The notes under the pieces are model-generated. The model saw nothing but the letters and a program-made list of their open reading frames with translations. It made no database searches and was not told the DNA's origin. The translations under genes and the position numbers were made by a program. DNA of 42,433 nt from a bacterium (lineage in GTDB: Bacteria > Patescibacteriota > Patescibacteriia > JACQSD01). The stretch is from NCBI GenBank assembly GCA_030648795.1, contig JAUSHC010000003.1, positions 1 through 42,433 of the forward strand, in the 5' to 3' direction. How positions within the stretch are numbered: the first letter of the stretch is position 1; every line of letters starts with the position of its first letter. Of this stretch, positions 15,243 to 22,987 are shown one piece after another.

Positions 15243-15262
15243 TTGAGTTATTCGATTATCAT

Positions 15263-15643
15263 ATGTCTGATTCACTTTATCGCGAACAAATTTTGGAACA
15301 CTGGCGCACTCCGCAAAATTTTGGAAAACTTGTTCATCCAACGCACGAGGCTTTTGAAAATAATCCGTTGTGTGGTGATGAGATTGGTATCCACCTCAAC
15401 GTGAATAATCATGTTGTAGGGGACATTCGTTTTTATGGCGTAGGGTGTGCGATTAGCATGGCGGCGACGTCGATGCTTACAGAGATTATTTTGGGGAAGA
15501 AGATTGAGGAGTTAAAGAAAATAAAAAAAGAAGATGTATTTAATCTTCTTGGTGTCATGCCAAGCCCTTCACGTGTGAAGTGCGCGTTGCTTGGACTCTC
15601 GACTTTTAAGAAGGCATTACAAATTTTTGAACAAACAGAGTAG
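15263..15643 (+). CDS. sufU: SufU-like sulfur-transfer protein
   Basis: 126 residues from ATG 15263. An IscU/SufU fold with three Cys in NPLCGDE, GVGCAIS and SRVKCALL, the usual ligand set. SufU binds zinc and accepts persulfide from SufS before passing it to SufBCD. The GVGCAISMAATSMLTE helix and the C-terminal ALLGLSTFKKAL helix match the family. The insertion between the second and third Cys typical of SufU (compared with IscU) appears present. An upstream in-frame start at 15239 lies within the repeat and is unlikely. The 3' end overlaps the convergent cca gene by 38 nt. Confidence 0.93.
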   Translation: MSDSLYREQILEHWRTPQNFGKLVHPTHEAFENNPLCGDEIGIHLNVNNHVVGDIRFYGVGCAISMAATSMLTEIILGKKIEELKKIKKEDVFNLLGVMPSPSRVKCALLGLSTFKKALQIFEQTE

Positions 15644-17201
15644 CTTCATCGCGCGTGGTGATCGCGCCATTAAGTTGTTGCTCACGGAGTTCGCTTAAGA
15701 TCGTTCCAACAGCACGTCCCGCGGGCATTGCTCGCAATTTCATTACTTCATTCCCATTGAGTAATGGTGGCGCGAGAGAGGATTTTTTTTCTGTGGAGAA
15801 TATTTTTGCAAGTGTCGCAAGTTCTTCCCTGAAGGTGCGAAGTCGCTCAAGATCAACCGTCCCATCTTCTCGTATACTTGTCGATGCGTCGGCGAATGCA
15901 ACATGAAGAAGTTTTTCTCCCGGGACGTTCGGGTTGAAAAACATTTTTTCAAGCGTGGTCTTTCTTACATGCTCCGGAGGATGATTTGGAAAGAGATGGT
16001 GGTTTACAAGCCATACGATATTTTCGTGTTTTATAGCAACTTTTGACGCAGCACTAAAGTGTAATCGTTCACAGATTGCAGCAACCATTTTTGCGCCCTC
16101 ACTTTCATGATCATAAAAGGTAATTTTTTCTTTTCCGTCGGCGGTGGTTTTTCGTTCTTGCGTCTTTGGCTTTGCGATGTCGTGAAAAAGCGTTGCAAGA
16201 ATGGTTTCACCATCCGGCTTTGCACCATTAAAAAAATCTTGGAATTCTTTACTCATGAGTTTCGCGAGAAGAAGGCGTGTATGCGTCCATACATCGCCTT
16301 CGCTGTGGTAGTCCCTTGATTGTTCACACCCTTTCATCGTAAGAAGTTCCGGAAGGATTTCGCGGATCGCATCTGCCTCGTCCCAAAAATCAAGTGTGCG
16401 TACGGGATCTGCCTTGAGACTTGTTATAAATTCTTTCGCGATTGTTTCGTAAGGTGTGACGCGTTCTATTTTTTTCCCAATAACAACGCCCGCTTCATTT
16501 TTTATCTCCACTTCACGTTCGTCATTGATACGTGGCATGAGTTCCCGCAGCGCTTCCCATGTATTTTTTTCAATGGTGCATCCGAGTTTTACCGCAAAGC
16601 GAAGTCCGCGAAGCATGCGTGAATAATCCTCTTGAAAGCGCTGCTTGGGATTGCGTACTGCGCGTATCTTTTTTTCTTCAAGATCAAGAAGACCATTAAA
16701 CGGATCAACGACTTGATGTTGTTTGCAGTCCCATGCCATTGCATTGATCGTAAAATCACGACGACTCAAATCGTCTTCAATAGACATAGTATGATCCGCC
16801 TGCGTATCAAAATCTTTGCGCCCGCCGGTTCCTGCTGCGGTTTCACGGCGCGGAAGTGCGATATCAATAGCTTCCTCGAGCTCTGAATCATGGGGGGTGA
16901 ATTTGAGTACGCCAAAATTTCTTCCTACAATTTCAAGGCTTCCTCGAGGAGCGAAAAATTCATCGAGTTTTTCCAGTGGAATGCCAGCGATAACAAGGTC
17001 ATAATCTTTTGAGGCGAGTTTTCCCATCATAGCGTCACGTACGGTTCCACCGACGACGTAAACGCTTCCTTCGGGAAATGCCGCAAGAAGATCACCGATA
17101 AACGCGAGTTCTTTCTGCGCTTCAATCTTCCTTCCGAGTTCTTCGGTCGGAAGTTTTTTTTCGTGGATGATTTCTGGTTTTTCGTAGTGGTGTCGTTCCA
17201 T
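15606..17201 (-). CDS. cca: CCA-adding enzyme / tRNA nucleotidyltransferase with HD domain
   Basis: 531 residues. Class II nucleotidyltransferase: YVVGGTVRD (49-56) and the metal-binding DYD (66-68), the RRDFTINAMAWD motif near 148-159, and DYSRMLRGLRFAVKLG near 192-207. An HD phosphohydrolase domain follows, with LFHDIAKPK (His340-Asp341). It adds or repairs the 3' CCA of tRNAs. The tRNA-Gln in this window has no encoded CCA, so the activity is needed. It follows the membrane protein gene by 16 nt on the same strand, and its end runs 38 nt into sufU. CCA-adding and poly(A)-adding forms cannot be separated by eye. Confidence 0.93.
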   Translation of the reverse strand: MERHHYEKPEIIHEKKLPTEELGRKIEAQKELAFIGDLLAAFPEGSVYVVGGTVRDAMMGKLASKDYDLVIAGIPLEKLDEFFAPRGSLEIVGRNFGVLKFTPHDSELEEAIDIALPRRETAAGTGGRKDFDTQADHTMSIEDDLSRRDFTINAMAWDCKQHQVVDPFNGLLDLEEKKIRAVRNPKQRFQEDYSRMLRGLRFAVKLGCTIEKNTWEALRELMPRINDEREVEIKNEAGVVIGKKIERVTPYETIAKEFITSLKADPVRTLDFWDEADAIREILPELLTMKGCEQSRDYHSEGDVWTHTRLLLAKLMSKEFQDFFNGAKPDGETILATLFHDIAKPKTQERKTTADGKEKITFYDHESEGAKMVAAICERLHFSAASKVAIKHENIVWLVNHHLFPNHPPEHVRKTTLEKMFFNPNVPGEKLLHVAFADASTSIREDGTVDLERLRTFREELATLAKIFSTEKKSSLAPPLLNGNEVMKLRAMPAGRAVGTILSELREQQLNGAITTRDEATLFVQKFVMPS

Positions 17202-17217
17202 ATCAAATTATGGTAGC

Positions 17218-19617
17218 TTATTTGAGCGTAAAAATCAAGACAGAATCATTAATGGAATGGACAAGAGTAAGGTTCGATTCAGCTTCTTTTTTGATTTTTT
17301 CGAAGTCGGTCCAGTAATTGTTGAGCACAAAGTAGCCGCGCTTTACGCTTACGTGCTGCATAGCATTTTGCATTGTTTCTGTAGAGGGCGATTTGTAGAC
17401 CATGTCGAGGTAGTATTGATAGAGTGGTGAGCCGGTTGGGATCGGATAGAAGAAAATCGAGTTTGTAGTTTGTAGTGAGTAGTTTGTAGGTTTTAGTTGG
17501 TAGTACTTCTTGAAGCCGAGTTCGTGGATTGCGGCGGCGGAGACAGATTGGTTGGCAAGGACGATGTAGTCTTCGTCGTGCGCGTCAGCATCAATCCATC
17601 GTACTGCGTCGATGTCGGCTTGACTGGTATTGAACGCATGGCTTACGGAATAGCTATCAATTTTTTGGGGATAGATGAGGAATAGGGATGCAGTGATGCC
17701 GAGTGTGAGGAGTATTGGAAGAGCAAAACGTAACCCGCCAAAATTTTGCAGAGCAAAACTTAGGCGGGCAAGCCACCAATTGATTCCGAGAAGAAAGAAT
17801 GGAATGAGGAAGAGTTGGGCTATATCGAGGACGCGCCGTGCGTAGTCTGCTTGTTCATAGCCAATGAGGAAGTTGAATGATAAAAAGCCGGACATCAATA
17901 TATAACTGGTGAGGAGGATGAGGAAGGTGGTGAAGAAGGATGAAAATGATGGGCGATCGGTCGCCGGATGTCCACCCGCAAAGACGCTATCAATTCCCCC
18001 TGCGAGGGAATTGCGCTCCCGCTCGGCCTCGCTCGTCCTCCGACCGCGGTCGGAGGACACCATGCCCGCTTCGGCCTGCTGCGAGGCTTTGCGACTGAAC
18101 AATCCGACGCCCGCTCGCCGTTGGTGCCATTTTTTTATTTGGAGAATAAGAGGAGTGAGAATGAAGAACCAAAAAATGTTTTTGATGTTGAAGCCGTAGA
18201 AGTAGAGGAGGTCGAGTGGTGCGTTGAAGCGGTTCTCGCGGTAGATGCCACCCCATGAGAGTGACTGGAGCCACGGGAGGAAGTTTTGTGGAGCAAAGGT
18301 GATGTGGATTTGTGAGGAGAATTGGGAGGCGAGGAGGAAGGCGAAAGGGATGGCGAGGGTACAGAACATGAAACATGAAACACGTAACAGTTTGTTTTTG
18401 TTTGTTTTATATTGCCTGAGCTTGTCGAAGGCTGGTGTAGGATGTTTTTGAATATAATGAACGATGAGAAAAATACATGCAGGAATCCCCACGAGCGGAT
18501 GGATAAGAATTGCTGCAGTAGCGATTAATAACTGAACGCTGAACGCTAGACGCTCTACGCTGAAAATTAACACGACGAGAAAAAGGAGTGCGAGGGAGTA
18601 GGGGGTGGTGACGGTAAATGGGGTGAGGAGGAAGGGGAGGAGCAAGAAGGTTGTCGGTATAATCGAGCGCTTCGGCACATCCTCTCTCGCTACGTTCGCC
18701 GCCCCTGCGCGTCGGCTCACTGCTTGCCTCCCGTCGCTCTCCGCCGATGCGGCGGAACCGTGCCCGCTTTGGTCGGCAATGCCGCTCAAGAGGACAGTGC
18801 CGAAGCGCTCTTTACTTTTCCACCAGCGCATTATGCTCCAGGGAAGAAGGATGGAGGTGAGGAGGGGGACGAGGAGTTTGTCTATCCACGTTACAGAGAC
18901 GCCGAGAATTTTTGAGAGGAATACAACAAGAGAATATTGCCCGATGTAGTAGAGGGGTTTCGGGGTTATGGTGCCGGTTGCAGCAATAATTTTTTCAGTG
19001 GCTTGGTGGATGAAGGGGTCGAAGCCGGAGCCGAGGGAGAATATAAGAAGAGAGATGGAGAGTGTGAGGAAGGTGAGGAGGATGAGCGGGATTATTTGCA
19101 TGATGGAGTGCTCAGGCGCATTCTCCTTCGCTTTCTTCGCGCCCCCAGCGTGGGCGCTCAGGGATCCGTCCTCGCTCTCCGTCGAGGCGGCGGAACCGTG
19201 CCCGCTCGGACTCCTAACCCGCTCAGGGGAATTGCGCCAGATCACTCCTTGGTAGAGTAGTATGAATGCTACAGCTCCGTAGAGGAGAAAAAAAGAGAGT
19301 GGAATGGATTCCCATGGGGAGCGCAGGGCGGTGGTGGTTTGGTGGGTGAAGAGGATGTAAAAAGCGACGGCGGTAACAATAATCAAGACGGGGTCCTGCC
19401 ACGCTACACCCCCATCCGACCGCATCGTCCGCCAGCGGGCGGACTGCTGGGGCTCGACGGGGGACCCCCTCCGCGTGTCACCCCTTACCTTAAAAACAAT
19501 AATCCCTAATGTAATTGCAAGTATGATAAGAATCGCGCCGTTCGTGAGCGCGGAGAGGTAGAAAAAAAGAGAGCCGAGAATGATAATGGTCGATAACAGA
19601 ATGAGGAGGAGTGGCAT
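17218..19617 (-). CDS. Large polytopic membrane protein, glycosyltransferase-like, carrying several in-frame repeat insertions
   Basis: 799 residues with roughly a dozen hydrophobic segments and a C-terminal soluble part of about 150 residues (ADIDAVRWIDADAHDEDYIVL...). The overall plan resembles membrane-embedded glycosyltransferases or similar envelope enzymes of Patescibacteria; no catalytic motif can be assigned. Loops contain foreign-looking polar inserts: related blocks with SGHGSAAS at 19105-19230 and 18659-18784 (plus coordinates), a palindrome-bearing block at 17955-18116, a fourth at 19395-19470, the PAFDKLR word at 18415-18431, and tandem GTAGTTTGTAG words near 17465-17500. Membrane segments are not interrupted. 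It is transcribed ahead of cca. Confidence 0.6.
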   Translation of the reverse strand: MPLLLILLSTIIILGSLFFYLSALTNGAILIILAITLGIIVFKVRGDTRRGSPVEPQQSARWRTMRSDGGVAWQDPVLIIVTAVAFYILFTHQTTTALRSPWESIPLSFFLLYGAVAFILLYQGVIWRNSPERVRSPSGHGSAASTESEDGSLSAHAGGAKKAKENAPEHSIMQIIPLILLTFLTLSISLLIFSLGSGFDPFIHQATEKIIAATGTITPKPLYYIGQYSLVVFLSKILGVSVTWIDKLLVPLLTSILLPWSIMRWWKSKERFGTVLLSGIADQSGHGSAASAESDGRQAVSRRAGAANVAREDVPKRSIIPTTFLLLPFLLTPFTVTTPYSLALLFLVVLIFSVERLAFSVQLLIATAAILIHPLVGIPACIFLIVHYIQKHPTPAFDKLRQYKTNKNKLLRVSCFMFCTLAIPFAFLLASQFSSQIHITFAPQNFLPWLQSLSWGGIYRENRFNAPLDLLYFYGFNIKNIFWFFILTPLILQIKKWHQRRAGVGLFSRKASQQAEAGMVSSDRGRRTSEAERERNSLAGGIDSVFAGGHPATDRPSFSSFFTTFLILLTSYILMSGFLSFNFLIGYEQADYARRVLDIAQLFLIPFFLLGINWWLARLSFALQNFGGLRFALPILLTLGITASLFLIYPQKIDSYSVSHAFNTSQADIDAVRWIDADAHDEDYIVLANQSVSAAAIHELGFKKYYQLKPTNYSLQTTNSIFFYPIPTGSPLYQYYLDMVYKSPSTETMQNAMQHVSVKRGYFVLNNYWTDFEKIKKEAESNLTLVHSINDSVLIFTLK
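18035..18058. repeat. Perfect 24-base palindrome inside the membrane protein gene
   Basis: GTCCTCCGACCG followed directly by its reverse complement. A second inverted pair (CAATTCCC / GGGAATTG) lies about 40 bases to the left. Both belong to an in-frame polar insert. Confidence 0.8.
18659..18784. repeat. In-frame repeat element, copy 1, within the membrane protein gene
   Basis: About 70% alike by eye to 19105-19230, sharing GCGGCGGAACCGTGCCCGCT and TCGCTCTCCG blocks. Translated on the minus strand as SGHGSAASAESDGRQ... . Confidence 0.75.
19105..19230. repeat. In-frame repeat element, copy 2, within the membrane protein gene
   Basis: Same element as 18659-18784, in the same orientation and reading frame; translated SGHGSAASTESEDGS... 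. It sits in a different loop of the same protein. Confidence 0.75.
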
Positions 19618-19671
19618 GGGTGTGGATGTTCTGCAATGCCCTTTGGTTGTTCTACAAAACGTCAGAAAGCA

Positions 19672-19700
19672 TTGACAGTAGGTTTTGGCTATGCTATAGT
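19672..19700 (+). promoter_or_regulatory. Consensus promoter for the 19928 gene
   Basis: TTGACA (19672-19677), 17-base spacer, TATAGT (19695-19700). It predicts a 5' leader of about 220 nt. The stretch 19618-19671 shows no gene. Confidence 0.85.
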
Positions 19701-19759
19701 TGCTGGTTATGGTAAATGATCGTGCTCATTAACAATTGAATAAGTAGTAGAGAGTGAAG

Positions 19760-19866
19760 CGGCGCTATTGTTGAGGTCCTTTACCCCGTACCAGCTGAGC
19801 TTGTCGAAGCTTGGTGCGGGGCTCCCACATTATGCATGTTCATTGAGGACAACAGGAATGGCGCCG
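19760..19866 (+). ncRNA. Structured 5' leader of the 19928 gene
   Basis: Closing pairs CGGCGC (19760-19765)/GCGCCG (19861-19866), then ATT/AAT and GTCC (19776-19779)/GGAC (19847-19850). A 10-bp inner stem CCCCGTACCA (19784-19793)/TGGTGCGGGG (19812-19821) is capped by AGCTT-GTCG-AAGCT, which is the dispersed GAGCTTGTCGAAG word. The inner arm is framed by TTTACC before and GGGGCTC...CATT after, recalling the dnaJ/hpf leaders (TTTACCC... GGGTGCTCATT). Function unknown. Confidence 0.55.
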
Positions 19867-19927
19867 TTTCTAGCTATGGGCTAGTTATGGGTGCTAATTG
19901 AAAGCCATTTTTTTCAAAGGAGGAGTC

Positions 19928-20509
19928 ATGGAGACTCCGAAGACCGTGAAGCTGAACGTTCGCATCAACCCGCGCTGGGCCGAGAAGCTCAACGCGGCGG
20001 GCATCACGCCGTTCGTCCGTACCGCGGATGCCGACAAGGCTCTGCGCGCGCGGCAGGCGGGCGAGGCGGCGGGCAAGGGGCTCGACCCCTTTCGTGGCGA
20101 GCGCAAGGACGCGACCGGCACGGTCCGTCCGGACTCCGGCAAGCCCGTCTTAGGATGGGACGCCGAGGGTCGGCAGAGCATCACGCTCCGCCACTTCCTC
20201 GCGGACGTCGTCGGTAACCTGCAGATGGTGTTGGTCAACGCCAACACCATGCAGAAGGAGGGGGACAAAATGTCCTCTCTGCGCATGACGTTCGCTCCGA
20301 AGGACGAGGCGGTCGTTCTGTCGCTGGAGGCGCAGGGGCTCGTCAACGAGCTTCTGAATCGGACCTACGACCACCTCCACTGTTTCCGCAATCCCGACGG
20401 GAGCCTCACGGTGAACCCGTCGCACATTGCGGAGCAGGCGGATCCTGCCGAGATCCGCGACCTCCGGATCCACACGGATGGCTCGCTCCGCTGCGAAAAG
20501 CGAAGCTAG
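19928..20509 (+). CDS. GC-rich orphan protein, 193 residues
   Basis: Not recognised. Start ATG 19928 is set by AAGGAGG four bases upstream. The product is basic at the N-terminus (TVKLNVRINPRWAEKL), rich in Ala, Arg and Asp in the middle, and ends in a short charged tail. There is no signal peptide or membrane segment. Codons end almost always in G or C (CTC, GTC, GCG, CGC), in sharp contrast to every neighbour, so it looks recently acquired or under distinct codon selection. It is a single-gene unit with a consensus promoter, a long folded leader and a T7-GTAACTGGC terminator. The expression signals look strong. Confidence 0.7.
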   Translation: METPKTVKLNVRINPRWAEKLNAAGITPFVRTADADKALRARQAGEAAGKGLDPFRGERKDATGTVRPDSGKPVLGWDAEGRQSITLRHFLADVVGNLQMVLVNANTMQKEGDKMSSLRMTFAPKDEAVVLSLEAQGLVNELLNRTYDHLHCFRNPDGSLTVNPSHIAEQADPAEIRDLRIHTDGSLRCEKRS

Positions 20510-20532
20510 TCTCCTAGGATTCGGAGTTGTAT

Positions 20533-20607
20533 CCCCGGGTGAGGGGAGCTTAAATCGTTGTGAAACGAAATGAGCTCTTCACCCGGGGCTCTTTTTTTGT
20601 AACTGGC
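20533..20607 (+). terminator. Long terminator hairpin with T7-GTAACTGGC signature
   Basis: CCCCGGGT (20533-20540) pairs with ACCCGGGG (20581-20588); inner GAGCT/AGCTC continues the stem. Then seven T (20592-20598) and GTAACTGGC (20599-20607). Confidence 0.9.
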
Positions 20608-20623
20608 CACACGAACGCTGCTC

Positions 20624-20744
20624 GTGTCATCTCGAGCGAAATGAGCGAAGTGAATGCAGTCGAGAGATCTCACGCACGTAGCCATGGGATCCTTCACTCT
20701 CCGCCATCCGCCAACTGGCGGAGGCGTATCGTTCAGGATGACAC
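20624..20744. repeat. Composite dispersed repeat between the orphan gene and truD
   Basis: Outer arms GTGTCATC (20624-20631) and GATGACAC (20737-20744) enclose a GAGCGAA...GTCGAGAGATCTC word and TCCGCCA-AC-TGGCGGA (20707-20722). The right end overlaps truD, whose stop codon and last residues (KPVSS) come from the repeat. Confidence 0.75.
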
Positions 20745-22142
20745 TGGTTTGCTAATGTACTTCCCCAATTTTTCTTTTATTTCTTTTAACGATCCAAGCC
20801 CGAGCAGTTCTTTTGTATCATATTCCGTATCTTGCACCCAGTCGGGAATTGGTGTGCCGGTCATGATTGTGAAGAGGTGAAGCAGGAAGGTCGTTGCGTA
20901 TGCAGCCTTGCCAAGGTCAAATGCTATTGCTACACCTTCTTTTGCAACGCGTACGCCATGCACCTTGGGGAGCATGCGCGCTTCTATTTTTGGTGCATTG
21001 CCAAGATGGATGAATGGAAATCGCTTCAAAACGTCGGTGAATTTTTCCGTTTTATCTGCCGTGAGAAATGATTGGTAGGGTGTGTGATCTTCTTTGCGCA
21101 CAGAGAGGAGCAGCGGCAACTCTTTTGGGAGCTCTTGTTTTGTCGTGATTGCGTGCGAGAGGAGGCGGTTCGTGCAGTAGCTTGCGTACGCGCGCGCCCA
21201 TAGGTCTGCCTGATCACCCATTGCCGTAATGACTTTTGCATAGTCATTTTTTGTTTTGATAAGCGTGTCGAGCATGATGCGTTCGAAACGGAAGGTGTAG
21301 GGGAGTCGATCGAATGTATTATACATTGCTTGCCAGTCTTCAAAATGCGCTGCTGCTTCTTGCCGCACTTTTTGCATTGCCGGGAGTTCAAATTGACTTT
21401 CTAGGGTGAGGTATGCGCGAACAAGTGAAGGGAGATCGCCGCGCAAAAGATACATGCCAAAGAGGTGCGCGAGAAATCGTGGAGTGCCGAAGCGTTGCGT
21501 GCCATAATAATTTACGAATCCCGTTTTTTCGTAATGGGTAAGGAGGTTTGCAAGGTGTGCGGTATCGAGGCGACGTTCTGTGCGAATAAACAGTGTGAAG
21601 CGATTGCCGCCAAGTTCACCGACGCTTACCGCTCCTTTTCCGCTCGTGATATTGCGGAAGAGAATATTGGGGAGTGCGAGCGCTTGCACTTTCTCGAGTG
21701 ATGTATTGCGGATGCTTATACGCTGCGCGGTGATCGCGACCGCGTCTTTGATTCCAGCATAGCCGATTTTTTGTGGAAGGATTCCGAGCGCATCGGCAAT
21801 GCGTTGCGCTGCGTCGAGGGTGGAAATGCCGACTTTCATGCAATCGGCATAGACCGTGTCACCCGCGCTTCCGGCTTCCGGAACTGCATATGCTCCATCG
21901 AGTGTGACAGGGTTTCCATTTTTTCGAATTTCTTCAACAAGAAAATCAAAAGGAGAAAAGCGAAGGTATCCCTTGGGAAGATTCTTAGGAATTGCAGTAA
22001 CACCAATGCGCGTGAGGAGTGTATGGGGATCTTGTTCCTCTCGCAAGAAGAGCTCTGGATGTTTTTCGCGCTCTTCCTTCAAGAATACTTGATCTTTTTC
22101 CCAAAGTGATGCGTCGGCGTGTGATGTTTTGTTATTGGGCAT
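20733..22142 (-). CDS. truD: tRNA pseudouridine synthase D
   Basis: 469 residues. TruD isomerises U13 of certain tRNAs. The signature YAGIKDAVAITAQ carries catalytic Asp133; VNYYGTQRFG and the GKAAYATTFLLHL segment near the C-terminus are further family marks. It is longer than E. coli TruD (about 350), closer to archaeal-type lengths. The N-terminus (MPNNKTSHAD) copies the start of SufB although the proteins are unrelated. The stop codon lies inside a dispersed repeat (20624-20744). It is divergent from hrcA; no clear minus-strand promoter was found. Confidence 0.92.
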   Translation of the reverse strand: MPNNKTSHADASLWEKDQVFLKEEREKHPELFLREEQDPHTLLTRIGVTAIPKNLPKGYLRFSPFDFLVEEIRKNGNPVTLDGAYAVPEAGSAGDTVYADCMKVGISTLDAAQRIADALGILPQKIGYAGIKDAVAITAQRISIRNTSLEKVQALALPNILFRNITSGKGAVSVGELGGNRFTLFIRTERRLDTAHLANLLTHYEKTGFVNYYGTQRFGTPRFLAHLFGMYLLRGDLPSLVRAYLTLESQFELPAMQKVRQEAAAHFEDWQAMYNTFDRLPYTFRFERIMLDTLIKTKNDYAKVITAMGDQADLWARAYASYCTNRLLSHAITTKQELPKELPLLLSVRKEDHTPYQSFLTADKTEKFTDVLKRFPFIHLGNAPKIEARMLPKVHGVRVAKEGVAIAFDLGKAAYATTFLLHLFTIMTGTPIPDWVQDTEYDTKELLGLGSLKEIKEKLGKYISKPVSS

Positions 22143-22172
22143 ATGTTTTCATTCTAGCAGTATTTTAGGGAC

Positions 22173-22201
22173 TTGACACGTGTTTTTCTTTTTTGTATAG
22201 T
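22173..22201 (+). promoter_or_regulatory. Promoter of the hrcA-dnaJ heat-shock operon
   Basis: TTGACA (22173-22178), 17-base spacer, TATAGT (22196-22201), directly followed by CIRCE. Confidence 0.9.
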
Positions 22202-22206
22202 GGACA

Positions 22207-22233
22207 TTAGCACTCGCACTTGTTGAGTGCTAA
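22207..22233 (+). promoter_or_regulatory. CIRCE operator (HrcA binding site)
   Basis: TTAGCACTC, nine bases, GAGTGCTAA: a perfect match to the canonical element. It covers the expected start of transcription, so HrcA would repress its own operon until heat shock titrates the chaperones. Confidence 0.97.
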
Positions 22234-22249
22234 TCATAACTCCCCCTAA

Positions 22250-22270
22250 CCCCTCTTAAATTAAGAGGGG
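22250..22270 (+). repeat. 10-bp inverted repeat in the hrcA leader
   Basis: CCCCTCTTAA, one base, TTAAGAGGGG. The same word (CCCCTCTTAA) ends the dus gene at 27838-27850. The right arm leaves GGGGAGA seven bases before the hrcA ATG, which could serve as a weak ribosome-binding site that the hairpin would mask. Confidence 0.65.
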
Positions 22271-22279
22271 AGAATCTCT

Positions 22280-22987
22280 ATGTTAGAAGGTAGAAAAGCC
22301 GCATTATTGGAAGCAGTAGTCGCAGAACATATCCGGACAGCAGAACCGGTTGGTTCGAAATTACTTTCAAAGAAATATGGTTTTTCCGTAAGTTCTGCAA
22401 CCGTACGCAATACGCTTGCCGCACTTGAACAGGAGGGGTACTTAACCCATCCGCATACCTCTGCCGGTCGCGTGCCGACGATAAAAGGGTATCGGTATTA
22501 TGTTACGCATTGTATCGCAGAGAAGCCGCTTGCAAAGAAAGAAAGGACGGCGATTGAAGAGCGGTGTATAAAAAGTTCCGAAAACAGTCGACACCGCGTA
22601 AAGGAACTCGCAAAAGTGATTGCGGACGTGGCGCACGAGGCGATTCTTGTCGGATTCACATCTGATGACGTTTATTATACGGGATTGTCTTATCTGTTAG
22701 CGCAACCGGAATTTTCTGACCATGATCTTGCGCTTGCGATGTCGCATGCGTTTGATCGTCTTGATGAGACGATGGCAGAGTTTGCCACATCAGTGCACGA
22801 TGATTTTGCGATTGCCATTGGCGATGAAAATCCATTTGGTGATGACACGAGCATTGTCGTTGTTCGATATGGGAAAGACGGGGATCAACTTTTTGGTATT
22901 TTGGGTCCGACGCGTATGGATTATGCGGCGAATATTGCGCTTGCAAAATATGCGCGAGAAATAATGACGAAATACTCTTATGAATAA
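22280..22987 (+). CDS. hrcA: HrcA heat-shock repressor, short form
   Basis: 235 residues, about 100 shorter than the usual protein. The winged-helix DNA-binding part is complete (EPVGSKLLSKKYGFSVSSATVRN, LEQEGYLTHPHTSAGRVPT, GYRYYV), while the inserted domain between the two GAF-like halves is reduced. It binds CIRCE, which lies 46 bases upstream, and therefore represses its own operon. The regulator's folding usually depends on GroEL; no groEL is in this window, and DnaK is the chaperone encoded behind it. The stop overlaps the grpE start by 8 nt. Confidence 0.94.
   Translation: MLEGRKAALLEAVVAEHIRTAEPVGSKLLSKKYGFSVSSATVRNTLAALEQEGYLTHPHTSAGRVPTIKGYRYYVTHCIAEKPLAKKERTAIEERCIKSSENSRHRVKELAKVIADVAHEAILVGFTSDDVYYTGLSYLLAQPEFSDHDLALAMSHAFDRLDETMAEFATSVHDDFAIAIGDENPFGDDTSIVVVRYGKDGDQLFGILGPTRMDYAANIALAKYAREIMTKYSYE

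Noticed and set aside
17909..19260. Several plus-strand frames of 90-114 codons opposite the membrane protein
   Set aside because: They coincide with the GC-rich repeat inserts, lack start signals and encode Arg/Pro-rich sequence without fold.
22250..22270. hrcA leader hairpin considered as an intrinsic terminator or thermosensor
   Set aside because: No T-tract follows, and the word is a dispersed repeat (also at the dus end), so a specific thermosensor role is not supported.
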